Positions 1 to 8,203 of a DNA stretch of 64,000 nt are shown in pieces. The translations under genes were made by a program, and so were the position numbers. The notes under the pieces were generated by a model that did not search any database, had not been told where the DNA came from, and saw only the letters and a list, made by a program, of their open reading frames with translations. The stretch's first letter is position 1. Every line of letters begins with the position of its first letter. Origin of the DNA: Deltaproteobacteria bacterium (lineage in GTDB: Bacteria; Myxococcota_A; Polyangia; Haliangiales; JADYYK01); assembly GCA_020853705.1 (NCBI GenBank), contig JADYYK010000210.1, positions 1 through 64,000 of the forward strand. Reading direction: 5' to 3'.

Positions 1-120
1 CGCTTCCTTCAGCGCCAGCCTCACGGCTGGAATCATTTCGCCTTGCGGTTCGCGTGGGGTCCCTGCGACCGGGTTCCCCAGAGGACTTTCACCTCCTGAT
101 CACGCCCGTGCCGGGCGCAC
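1..120 (-). mobile_element. Group II intron, 5' end (partial; continues beyond left edge)
   Basis: Read on the minus strand from position 120 the sequence begins GTGCGCCCGGCAC, the GUGYG start typical of group II introns. It is followed by a small hairpin (103-117) and by GAGGTGAAAGTCCTC (complement of 81-95), which resembles the conserved early domain I of bacterial group II ribozymes. The remaining ribozyme and any reverse transcriptase/maturase ORF would lie to the left of the window. The intron sits immediately after a strong hairpin with a TTTT run on the same strand (121-155), the usual target of bacterial class C introns. Only the first 120 bases are visible, so the class is inferred from the insertion site and not from the encoded protein. 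Confidence 0.7.
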
Positions 121-155
121 AAAATGCGAACCGCCGGCTCACCATGAGCCGGCGG
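121..155 (-). terminator. Intrinsic terminator used as intron target
   Basis: The arms 131-141 and 145-155 pair perfectly over 11 bp with a 3-nt loop (142-144). On the minus strand the hairpin is followed by TTCGCATTTT and then directly by the intron start. It would terminate leftward transcription. The T run next to the insertion point fits the short IBS1 recognised by class C introns. Confidence 0.65.
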
Positions 156-321
156 CTGCCCTGTATCGTGTGGCCGTCCGTCTGCACGACCAGGGCTTGA
201 TGCTTGGGGGACATTGCGATGAGCGTGCCGTGGGGGAGCAGCGCGTGAATTCGCGCAGTTCTCCCCGGTTCGTGAACGCGCGTTGACGTGGTTCACGTAT
301 CCGCGCAGCGACACCCGCATG
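156..321. other. Spacer with no supported gene
   Basis: No reading frame here has a recognisable product, start signal or convincing codon pattern. The open minus-strand frames run into the terminator hairpin and the intron, so they are not treated as genes. Confidence 0.5.
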
Positions 322-349
322 TTGACCGGTGGCCGGGGGCTGGTACGCT
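322..349 (+). promoter_or_regulatory. Predicted sigma-70 type promoter
   Basis: TTGACC (322-327) is followed after 16 nt by TACGCT (344-349), preceded by an extended -10 TG at 341-342. The expected transcription start falls at about 356, which is the preferred GTG start codon of the next gene, so the mRNA may be leaderless. Prediction from sequence only. Confidence 0.45.
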
Positions 350-355
350 CGGCGC

Positions 356-1027
356 GTGCGAGCGTCACTGCGGGTTTGCTGGTGGATGTGCGTCAGCGTA
401 GGCATGACCCTCGGCGTGTCGGGCTGCGCCAGGTCAGCACGCGGGCCGAAGGCGCCGGTGGTGCAGGGCTCGGCGGATGGCACCATGCGGGCGTGGATCT
501 CGGCCATCGAGGGCGATCGTCCGCAGGCGGCCTACGCGCTGCTGGCGCCCGAGCTGCAGCAGCGCACCACCTTCGCCGAGTTCGTGGCGCGCTGGAACGA
601 CGCCAGGCCGGAGCTGCGTGACCAGGCCAAGAAGCTGCGCGCGCGTCTGGGCGCCGCACCGCCGGTCGAGCAGGCGCGCATCCGCTACGCCGACGGCGGC
701 CAGGTCGCGCTGGCCCGCAGCGGCACCGGCTGGCGCATGGAGCGGCCCTTCGCGGCGGGTGCGGTCGCCACCACCCCCTGGGAGGCCGTGCTGCAGTTCG
801 CCGACGCCATGGCGACGCGCAACTTCCACAAGACCATGCGCCTCCTGGTCGGGCCGCTGCGCGAGCGCATCGAGCGCGAGCTCGATGATCACGTCGAAGC
901 TCTGCAGCGTGCCAGGCCTGGCGATCTGCAGAAGCTGTCCGCCACTCGATATCGGCTTCGTTTTGGGGACTACTGGCTGGAGCTGCAAAGAGACAAAGGT
1001 ACCTGGAAGATCGCGCACATGGAGTGA
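356..1027 (+). CDS. Lipoprotein of unknown function
   Basis: A 223-residue protein starting at GTG 356. The N-terminus has basic residues, a hydrophobic stretch and a lipobox ending GVSGC (Cys about residue 24), so it is predicted to be lipidated and anchored in the cell envelope. The mature part seems to hold two similar alpha+beta modules (about 30-110 and 125-220), each starting with a helix of the kind seen in NTF2-like or DUF4878-like folds; that is a weak impression. An in-frame start at 329 is possible, but 356 gives a better signal peptide and sits where the upstream promoter would start transcription. Its relation to carD downstream is unclear, because a 327-bp gap separates them. 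Confidence 0.7.
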   Translation: MRASLRVCWWMCVSVGMTLGVSGCARSARGPKAPVVQGSADGTMRAWISAIEGDRPQAAYALLAPELQQRTTFAEFVARWNDARPELRDQAKKLRARLGAAPPVEQARIRYADGGQVALARSGTGWRMERPFAAGAVATTPWEAVLQFADAMATRNFHKTMRLLVGPLRERIERELDDHVEALQRARPGDLQKLSATRYRLRFGDYWLELQRDKGTWKIAHME

Positions 1028-1354
1028 AACGCGTCCTGGGTAACTGGAGTCGCCAGCTGGGGACAATTGGGATAGTGGTGGTGGAGTGGATTTGGACGGC
1101 CGACCAAAGGGCTGCCACTGCTGGCTTTTCGACCTGCCGAATCTCCTGAAGTCAGGTCAAGACTGCGACAACCTGTCACGATATCGTGCGTTCCGTCTTC
1201 AGCGGAATTCACTCAATCGTGATGGAACAACTAGACATTCGTCAACTCTGTGCGTCTTGGCCCGCTTGCTGCTATGTGGGGCCGCGAAAACGACGACTGG
1301 CCCGCCGGACCAGACTGCTGGCGAGCACCTGCTGAGCCACGGAGGCAATACTCG
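1028..1354 (+). other. 327-bp intergenic region upstream of carD
   Basis: The GC content is visibly lower than in the flanking genes and no frame resembles a gene. It probably holds the carD promoter and leader; a possible extended -10 (TGCTATGT near 1268-1276) is present without a clear -35. The carD ribosome binding site GGAGG lies at 1341-1345. No strong hairpin was seen. Confidence 0.4.
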
Positions 1355-1840
<486 letters not shown>

Positions 1841-1853
1841 CCCGCCTCCGCTC

Positions 1854-2936
1854 CTGCGCCCGCTCAATCTCGCAGTCGTCCCTGGCGACGGCATCGGTGT
1901 CGAGGTCACGCGTGAAGCCCTGCGCGTGCTCGAGGTCGTGTGTCCCGCCGCCGAGCTGAAGCTCACCACCACCACCTACCTGGCTGGTGGCGCCGCCATC
2001 GACGCCACCGGCGCGCCGCTGCCCGAGGCCACGCTGGCTGGCGCGCTGGCCGCCGACGCCGTGCTGCTGGGCGCCGTCGGCGGGCCCAGGTGGGACGGCC
2101 TGCCTTACGCGACGCGCCCCGAGCGCGCGCTGCTGGGGCTGCGCAAGGCGCTGGCGGCGTTCGCCAACCTGCGCCCGGTGCGCCTGTACGACGCGCTGGT
2201 CGACGCCTCGACGCTGCGCCCCGAGGTGGTGCGTGGCGTCGACCTGGTCGTGGTGCGCGAGCTGGTCGGCGGCCTGTACTTCGGCGAGCCGCGCGGCATC
2301 ACCGGTGATCGCGGCGTCAACACCATGGTCTACACGGTGCCCGAGATCGAGCGCATCGCGCGCGCCGGGTTCCGCCTGGCGCGCGGCCGGCGCAAGCTGC
2401 TGCACTCGATCGACAAGGCCAACGTCCTCGAGACCACCGAGCTGTGGCGCAAGGTGGTCACGCGCCTGGGCAAGGACGAGTTCCCCGACATCAAGCTCGA
2501 GCACATGCTGGTCGACAACTGCGCCATGCAGCTGGTGCGTAACCCGCGCCAGTTCGACGTGGTGCTGACCGAGAACCTGTTCGGCGACATCCTGTCTGAC
2601 GAGGCCGCGATGCTGACCGGGTCGATCGGCATGCTGTCCTCGGCCTCGGTCGGCGAGGCCGACGCCGAGGGTCGTGTGCGCGGGATCTACGAGCCGGTGC
2701 ACGGCTCGGCCCCCGACATCGCCGGCCAGGACAAGGCCAACCCGCTGGCGGCCATCCTGTCAGCGGCGCTGCTGCTGCGCTACAGCGCCGCCGCCGAGGC
2801 CCCCGCCGCCCGCATCGAGGCCGCGGTCGAGAAGGTCCTGGCCTCCGGCCTGCGCACCGGCGACCTCGCCCGCCCCGGCGAGCCCGCCGTCGGCACCCGC
2901 GCCATGGGCGACGCCGTCCTCGCCGCCCTCCACTGA
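1854..2936 (+). CDS. leuB: 3-isopropylmalate dehydrogenase (leucine biosynthesis)
   Basis: LeuB oxidatively decarboxylates 3-isopropylmalate with NAD+, the third step of leucine synthesis, in the cytosol. The N-terminal beta-strand and GDGIG motif, the RELVGGLYFGEPRG block, the substrate loop and the C-terminal HGSAPDIAGQ region are all visible. From CTG 1854 the protein is 360 residues, the usual size. The frame has stops at 1758 and 1764 and no ATG, GTG or TTG between them and the GDGIG motif; the first GTG (1926) would cut away that essential motif. CTG at 1854 gives MRPLNLAVVPGDGIG and is the best available start. No other leu genes are nearby. A sequence error just upstream is the alternative. 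Confidence 0.9.
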   Translation: MRPLNLAVVPGDGIGVEVTREALRVLEVVCPAAELKLTTTTYLAGGAAIDATGAPLPEATLAGALAADAVLLGAVGGPRWDGLPYATRPERALLGLRKALAAFANLRPVRLYDALVDASTLRPEVVRGVDLVVVRELVGGLYFGEPRGITGDRGVNTMVYTVPEIERIARAGFRLARGRRKLLHSIDKANVLETTELWRKVVTRLGKDEFPDIKLEHMLVDNCAMQLVRNPRQFDVVLTENLFGDILSDEAAMLTGSIGMLSSASVGEADAEGRVRGIYEPVHGSAPDIAGQDKANPLAAILSAALLLRYSAAAEAPAARIEAAVEKVLASGLRTGDLARPGEPAVGTRAMGDAVLAALH

Positions 2937-2957
2937 GCCTTCCGCCTCGCGCCCCGT

Positions 2958-3060
2958 CTCCCGCCTCCCGCCTCCGCCTCCCGCCTCCCGCCTCACCCCC
3001 TCGCGGTCCCCTCCGTCATTCCCCATCGCCTGTCGCCTGTCGCCTGTCGCCTGTGACCTG
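2958..3060. repeat. Period-7 tandem repeats between convergent genes
   Basis: Two short arrays: CTCCCGC units at 2958-2991 (one unit shortened to six bases) and TCGCCTG units at 3026-3060 (four exact and one variant). The second array is read in the convergent hydrolase gene and supplies its low-complexity C-terminus. Confidence 0.8.
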
Positions 3061-4200
3061 TTCGTCCGGACTCCCCCCCGGGCTCCCCGCCGGGCTCTGC
3101 CGCCTGTCGCCCATGGCCCGTCGGTCGCCCGACCCGTGCGCATCCAGCCACCCCACCACCAGCGGATACACGTCCTCGGGCGCGCCCTTCCCCATCACCA
3201 GGTCCTCGTGCCCATAGTTCGACCGCATCCCGGCGCCGCGGCTGGCGATGACGAACTTCTTGTCCGCCGAGCCCACCGCGTCGTACGCCGCCTTGACCGC
3301 GTCGGGCGGCGCCAGCATGTCCTTGCCGCCGGCCACGAACAGCACCGGCACGTCGATGCGCGAGAGCTCCTGCCGGTAGTCGCGCCGGTGATCGATCGAC
3401 CGGAACACGTCGTCGATGATCCAGTCCGAGTACTGCAGCATCTCGACGCGCGAGAAGTTGGCGATGACGTTGACCATGGCGCGCCGGTGCAATGGCCCGG
3501 GCAGGTTCTCGTGCAGACGCACCAGGTTCGACGGCCCGACACCGACGTAGCCCGACAGCGGCGCCAGCACGTTCATCAGGTTGCGATGGCGCAGCCAGCG
3601 CAGGTTGCGCAGGAGGCGCCCGCCCAGGTAGCGCGACTGGCGCTTGAAGCTCGACGGCGCCGCCAGCGCCACCGCGCTGAGCACCGTCTCGGTGCGGCGC
3701 AGATCGCTGAGCCAGCCATACATGGCCATGCCGCCGACCGAGAAGCCCACCACGTGCAGGCGATCGCGCCCGGTGGCGCGCACCACCTCGGCGACCGCGG
3801 CCGGGATGTCGCGCTCGACATACTCGTCGAACGACCAGTCCCACTTGAACTTCGAGAACAGCCCGGGCTGCGACGACCGCCCGCGGCCGCGGAACTCGAC
3901 CAGCCAGACGTCATAGCCCGCGCTGGCCAGGTGGCGCGCCAGCGACAGCTCGTCGGTGAAGTCGAGGTTGATGGCGTTGGCGCCGAGGCCGTGCAGCAGC
4001 AGCACGGGGTCGGTGGCGCGCGCCACCCGCGGCCGGTAGTGCCACACCGCCACGCGCCAGCCGTCGCTGGTGGTCGCGAAGTGGATCTCGTCGGGCACCC
4101 GCTCGAGCCGGAAGTAGCGCGACACCATCGAGCTGGCGTAGGCCAGCAGGGCGAGTCCGACCAGGACCCAGAAGGTGTAGTAGATGATGTTCCAGACCAT
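3016..4200 (-). CDS. Alpha/beta hydrolase, membrane-anchored
   Basis: A 394-residue protein starting at ATG 4200, with an N-terminal hydrophobic helix (about residues 3-24) that probably anchors it in the inner membrane. An alpha/beta-hydrolase fold follows: the HG oxyanion motif in LLLHGLGAN, the nucleophile elbow GFSVGG, and a late acid/His pair around GGKDM and YGHEDLV. Its overall pattern resembles hydrolases related to PhaC-like synthases and bacterial lipases; the substrate is unknown. The last 30 or so residues are repetitive (GDRR, QATGDRR) and are encoded by heptamer repeats, so they look like accidental read-through into the intergenic array, not part of the fold. Confidence 0.8.
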   Translation of the reverse strand: MVWNIIYYTFWVLVGLALLAYASSMVSRYFRLERVPDEIHFATTSDGWRVAVWHYRPRVARATDPVLLLHGLGANAINLDFTDELSLARHLASAGYDVWLVEFRGRGRSSQPGLFSKFKWDWSFDEYVERDIPAAVAEVVRATGRDRLHVVGFSVGGMAMYGWLSDLRRTETVLSAVALAAPSSFKRQSRYLGGRLLRNLRWLRHRNLMNVLAPLSGYVGVGPSNLVRLHENLPGPLHRRAMVNVIANFSRVEMLQYSDWIIDDVFRSIDHRRDYRQELSRIDVPVLFVAGGKDMLAPPDAVKAAYDAVGSADKKFVIASRGAGMRSNYGHEDLVMGKGAPEDVYPLVVGWLDAHGSGDRRAMGDRRQSPAGSPGGSPDEQVTGDRRQATGDGE

Positions 4201-4230
4201 GGCCGCCGCCGGCCAGAAAACTAGCACGCG

Positions 4231-4239
4231 TGTTAAGAT
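4231..4239 (+). promoter_or_regulatory. Predicted extended -10 promoter element
   Basis: TGTTAAGAT matches an extended -10 (TGn then TAAGAT) about 34 bp before the ATG at 4273. No good -35 is visible. It lies in the divergent gap with the hydrolase gene. Confidence 0.35.
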
Positions 4240-4272
4240 CGCCCCTAGCCCTTCCTTGGATTGGAGCCTGTC

Positions 4273-7200
4273 ATGGCGCTTCGCGTTCGCCTTGGTCTCA
4301 CCTGCTCGCTGGCCTCATCGCTGGCCTGTCTCCTGGTCGCATCGCTGCCCGTGCTCGCGACCGGCTGCGGTGACGACGACGACACCCCGGCGGTCGACAG
4401 CGGCCCAGGCGGTGATGGTGGCGGTGACGGCGGCGCCGACGGAGGCACCGGCTTTGCCGTCCTCGACCCGTTCTTGCCGGCGGTGCCCGCCCCCACCGGC
4501 GGCGCGCGGGTGACCTTCGCCGAGGAGATCACCACCGCGAACCGCACCACCACGCTGATCCCGGGCCTGGCGTCGCGCGGCGCGGTGGGCGACTGGTCGC
4601 TGCGCAACGACAAGATCCGCCTGGTCATCCAGAAGCCGGGCCGCGTGTTCGGCCCCATCCCCTCGGGCGGCAACCTGATCGACGCCGACCTGGTGCGCGC
4701 GTCGGGCCCGGCGAACGACCAGTTCGGCGAGATCACGACCTGGTTCAACGTCGGGCGCTACCCGGTGTTCGACCAGTGCAGCGTGCTGCAGGACGGCGCC
4801 GGCGGCGGCGCCGCTGCCATCCGCTGCCTGGGCCACGCCGACGTGCTGGAGTTCATCAACGTGCCCGGCATGCTGTGGGAGTTCTCGTCGGGCCTGCACA
4901 CCGCGCTGATGAACCTCAAGCTCAACGACCCCATCGACTTCGTCACCGCGGTGACCTACACGCTGGAGCCGGGCGCGTCGCACGTCCTCATCGACTGGAC
5001 CTTCTACAACCCGCAGGCGTCGCTCGACTACAAGGCGCACGTCGGCTCGTACATCGACACCGGCGCCGTCATCGAGCCGTTCTCGCCCTACTGGGGCTTC
5101 GGCCCGGTGGGGATCTCGGACACCTTGAAGCTGGTCGGCGGCCCCGATCCGGTGCGCAGCTGGGGCTTCCAGTCGGCCGGCGTGGCCTATGGCTACGCAC
5201 CGCTGGAGATCAAGGACGTCGACATGGACACCGTCAACAAGATGCCCATCAAGAAGAGCGCAGTGTTCACCATCTCGGGCCTCAACGTGTCGGCCTACAC
5301 GCAGCAGAACGGCGTCACCGGCCTGGCCAACAAGCCGTTCCACCTGCCCGGCCTGGGCGGCGGCAACGTGCGCGGCGCCTTCGCCATCGCTACCGACGTC
5401 GGGCAGACCTCGGGGATCCTGTCCAAGGTCATGGGCTCGCCGGTCGGCCACGTCACCGGCATCGTCAGCCAGGGCGGCACCCCGCAGGTCGGCGCGCGCG
5501 TCGCCTTCACGGTGCCCAAGCCCGACGCCATGGGCGTGATGGTGCCCAAGGTGTTCGCCACCTTCATCACCGACGCCAACGGTCGCTATGACGGCGACAT
5601 CGAGGTCGGCGACTACATGGTGACCGCAGACCAGTTCGGCTTCCCGCGCATGGCGGCGACCGCGCTGTCGGTGACCGCGAACGGCATGCACACCCAGAAC
5701 CTGTCGGTGGGCCAGACCGGGCAGATCTCGGTCAACGTGATGGACAACACCGGGGGCACCGCGGTGGCGACGCCGTGCAAGGTCTCGATCGTCGGCAACA
5801 ACAGCAACGAGACCGACCCCATGTTCCGCGACACCCGCTTCGATCCGCGCCCGGCCGGGATCGTGCAGCAGGAGCCGCTGAGCACCTGCAGCAAGACCTT
5901 CTTCGCGCGCCCGGGCAACTACCGCGTCGTGGTCTCGCGCGGCAACGAGTACACCATCGTCGATCAGACCGTGGTGGTCTCCGCGGGCGCCGCGGCGTCA
6001 CCGGTGACCGGCAACATCCGGCGCGTGGTCAACACGGGCGGCTGGATCTCGGCCGACTTCCACCAGCACGGCATCAACAGCCACGACTCGCCGATGACCT
6101 CCGAGTTCAAGATCATCTCCTATGTCGCCGAGGGGCTGGAGTACTTCGTCTCGTCGGACCACGACTTCGTCTACGACTACATGGCCGACATCGTGAACAC
6201 CAACAACCAGGGCAAGATCGGCTTCGCGCCCGGCATGGAGACCTCACCCATCGACTACGGCCACTGGAACTTCATCGACGTGCGCCCCGACTCGTCGCTC
6301 AACGGCGGCGCGGTGGACTGGGGCTCGGCGACGTCGTTCAACCTGACCCCGCAGCAGATCCTCGACGACGCCGCGGCCAAGGGCGTCACCGTGCGCATCT
6401 CGGCGCACCCGCGCGCCGACGCCTCCAACACGCTGTTCAACTACTTCGACCGCATGGCGCTGACCTACAACGAGGCCGCGCGCACCTTCGGCGGCGACCT
6501 GACCAAGATGCCGGTGGCGCCCGCGCTGCTGCACCTGCCCGAGGGCACCCAGCTGTTCTCGAAGTCGTTCGAGGCGATGGAGCTCATGAACTCCAACAAG
6601 TTCATCTGCCTCGAGCCGCTCAACTCGACGCAGTGCCCGAGCGGCTCGCGCCAGTTCGACTACGTGGTCGACGAGGTCATGAAGGACTACATGAACTTCC
6701 TGTCCTACGGCTTCCTGGTCACCGGGATCGGCGACTCCGACAGCCACAAGCTGATGGAGGAGCAGAACGGCTTCCCGCGCACCTACGTGTTCGTCGGCGC
6801 CGGCAAGGACGTGCCGTCGTCGACCACGCTGACCGCCGACGTCAAGGCCGGGCTGCTGCCGATGGCCTCGATGAACCGGATCTCGGGTGCCACCCTGGCC
6901 ACCAACGGGCCGTTCGTGACCGCCTTCGTCACCGGTGTCGGCGGCGGCCCCAACAACACCGGCGGCAGTGGCCAGCTGGTGGATGACGCCGACGGCGCCG
7001 TCTCGGTCCAGATCCACATCGAGGCGCCGTCGTGGATCGAATACGACCGCGTCGAGGTGTTCGCCAACAACACCTACCGCAACGACCAGTTCGTCAGCTC
7101 GATGGTGCGTGACAGCCGGCAGCGCACCGAGCCGCCGCTCACCGCGAGCATGGCCTACTGCAACGCCGGCGCCTGCAGCGGCGCGCTGCCGTTCGACACC

Positions 7201-7458
7201 ACCACGACGCCGGGGCTGACCACCAGCGACCTCACGGTGCCGGTGAGCTTCGGCGCCAACAAGGACGGCTGGATCGTCGTCCGCGTGACCGGACAGGTCC
7301 CGCTCTATCCTGTGATTCCACGTGACGCCCGCTTCGCGCCCGGCGCCAACCCGGCCACCGACGACCCCGAGTCGGGCTCGCCAGCGATGGCCATCACCGG
7401 CGCCGTCTTCGTCAATGCCAACGGTATGGCGGGGTACCAGGGAATCCTACAGCCGTAG
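4273..7458 (+). CDS. CehA/McbA-like metallohydrolase lipoprotein
   Basis: A protein of about 1061 residues with a lipoprotein signal (lipobox LATGC, then an Asp-rich tether and a Gly/Asp linker), so it is probably surface or periplasmic. The central part includes carboxypeptidase-regulatory-like beta-sandwich segments (about 390-560). A C-terminal PHP-like/CehA-McbA metal centre shows as DFHQHGINSHDS, SSDHD and GDSDSHK. These His/Asp clusters are the usual metal ligands of this superfamily, which includes carbaryl hydrolase CehA and many uncharacterised phosphoesterases. The ATG 4273 has GGAG at 4263-4266. The substrate cannot be told from sequence. The gene appears monocistronic. Confidence 0.75.
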   Translation: MALRVRLGLTCSLASSLACLLVASLPVLATGCGDDDDTPAVDSGPGGDGGGDGGADGGTGFAVLDPFLPAVPAPTGGARVTFAEEITTANRTTTLIPGLASRGAVGDWSLRNDKIRLVIQKPGRVFGPIPSGGNLIDADLVRASGPANDQFGEITTWFNVGRYPVFDQCSVLQDGAGGGAAAIRCLGHADVLEFINVPGMLWEFSSGLHTALMNLKLNDPIDFVTAVTYTLEPGASHVLIDWTFYNPQASLDYKAHVGSYIDTGAVIEPFSPYWGFGPVGISDTLKLVGGPDPVRSWGFQSAGVAYGYAPLEIKDVDMDTVNKMPIKKSAVFTISGLNVSAYTQQNGVTGLANKPFHLPGLGGGNVRGAFAIATDVGQTSGILSKVMGSPVGHVTGIVSQGGTPQVGARVAFTVPKPDAMGVMVPKVFATFITDANGRYDGDIEVGDYMVTADQFGFPRMAATALSVTANGMHTQNLSVGQTGQISVNVMDNTGGTAVATPCKVSIVGNNSNETDPMFRDTRFDPRPAGIVQQEPLSTCSKTFFARPGNYRVVVSRGNEYTIVDQTVVVSAGAAASPVTGNIRRVVNTGGWISADFHQHGINSHDSPMTSEFKIISYVAEGLEYFVSSDHDFVYDYMADIVNTNNQGKIGFAPGMETSPIDYGHWNFIDVRPDSSLNGGAVDWGSATSFNLTPQQILDDAAAKGVTVRISAHPRADASNTLFNYFDRMALTYNEAARTFGGDLTKMPVAPALLHLPEGTQLFSKSFEAMELMNSNKFICLEPLNSTQCPSGSRQFDYVVDEVMKDYMNFLSYGFLVTGIGDSDSHKLMEEQNGFPRTYVFVGAGKDVPSSTTLTADVKAGLLPMASMNRISGATLATNGPFVTAFVTGVGGGPNNTGGSGQLVDDADGAVSVQIHIEAPSWIEYDRVEVFANNTYRNDQFVSSMVRDSRQRTEPPLTASMAYCNAGACSGALPFDTTTTPGLTTSDLTVPVSFGANKDGWIVVRVTGQVPLYPVIPRDARFAPGANPATDDPESGSPAMAITGAVFVNANGMAGYQGILQP

Positions 7459-7507
7459 TTATTTCATATAGTTGAGTTGTACGAACGGAGGTCTTTTTGC
7501 CACCGAT

Positions 7508-7525
7508 CGTACCGCGTGGTACGTT
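7508..7525 (+). promoter_or_regulatory. Palindrome overlapping an extended -10
   Basis: CGTACC-GCGT-GGTACG (7508-7523) is a perfect inverted repeat, and TGGTACGTT (7517-7525) inside it resembles an extended -10 just before the macro-domain gene. A repressor bound here would block the promoter; this is inference. Confidence 0.35.
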
Positions 7526-7535
7526 TGCAACAGGT

Positions 7536-8045
7536 ATGCAAGTCCACGTCGCAAGAGCCGACATCTCGGAGCTACCCGTTGACGCTGTCGTCAACCCGGC
7601 GAATTCGCTCGGGGTGATGGGCGGTGGTGGTGTGGCAGCCGCGCTGCGCAAGCGGGGCGGGGTCACCATCGAGGCCGAGGCCATGCAGTCGGCGCCCATC
7701 GCCGTGGGCGCGGCCGTGATCACGACGGGTGGGAAGTTGTGGTCGAAGCATGTCATCCACGCGCCGACGATGGAGAGCCCGTCGACGAAGATCGGCGTCG
7801 AGAACGTGGGCCGCGCCACGCGGGCGGCGCTGATCGCCGCGGCGGCGCGCGGCTTCGACATCATCGCGATCCCCGGCATGGGCACCGGCGTGGGTGGCGT
7901 GTCGCCCGACGAGGCGGCGCGCGCGATGGTGGCCGAGCTCAGGGCGCACCGCGGGCCCAAGCCGTCGACGATCTATCTGGTCGATCTCGACGAAGAGGTG
8001 CTGCGGGCGTTCGAGTTCGCGCTGCGCGACTCGCAGCAACCGTAG
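7536..8045 (+). CDS. Macro domain protein
   Basis: A 169-residue single-domain protein. The N-terminal ADISELPVDAVVNPANS segment and the Gly-rich loop (GVMGGGGVAAAL) form the ADP-ribose binding pocket of macro domains. A second Gly-rich segment (IPGMGTGVGGVSPDEAARAM) matches the phosphate-binding loop. Family members hydrolyse O-acetyl-ADP-ribose or remove ADP-ribose from proteins. The start at ATG 7536 puts the conserved MQVHVARADI at the N-terminus; upstream in-frame codons add only non-conserved residues. It precedes enolase by 158 bp containing two hairpin repeats, so it need not share its operon. Confidence 0.85.
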   Translation: MQVHVARADISELPVDAVVNPANSLGVMGGGGVAAALRKRGGVTIEAEAMQSAPIAVGAAVITTGGKLWSKHVIHAPTMESPSTKIGVENVGRATRAALIAAAARGFDIIAIPGMGTGVGGVSPDEAARAMVAELRAHRGPKPSTIYLVDLDEEVLRAFEFALRDSQQP

Positions 8046-8048
8046 CAG

Positions 8049-8146
8049 TAGCGAGCCGGAGGCTCGCTGCGCGAAGGTTGTCCGGATCCAACCGCAGCCA
8101 ACCGCAGCCGTAGCGAACCGCAGGTTCGCTGCGCGGAGGTTGTCCG
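8049..8146 (+). repeat. Two copies of a 36-bp hairpin repeat
   Basis: Copies at 8049-8084 and 8111-8146 share a layout: an 8-bp stem with 3-nt loop (8050-8068; 8112-8130) followed by GCGCGAAGGTTGTCCG or GCGCGGAGGTTGTCCG. In the stem, GAGCC/GGCTC of copy 1 becomes GAACC/GGTTC in copy 2, a compensatory change that keeps pairing. Between them lies AACCGCAGCC repeated. Resembles REP-type palindromic elements. Confidence 0.75.
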
Positions 8147-8178
8147 TAGCGATTCACAGAAGGCGTGCTGCGTGGTAT

Positions 8179-8197
8179 CTGAGGGCAACCTCAGGAG
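8179..8197 (+). promoter_or_regulatory. GNRA hairpin overlapping the enolase ribosome binding site
   Basis: CTGAGG (8179-8184), loop GCAA and CCTCAG (8189-8194) form a stable tetraloop hairpin whose 3' arm runs into AGGAG (8193-8197), the Shine-Dalgarno of the enolase ATG at 8204. Pairing could limit ribosome access or protect the 5' end. Confidence 0.4.
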
Positions 8198-8203
8198 CCA
8201 GCC

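Noticed and set aside
139..507. Minus-strand open frame over the left edge
   Set aside because: It overlaps the better-supported lipoprotein gene, runs through the terminator hairpin and has no recognisable product.
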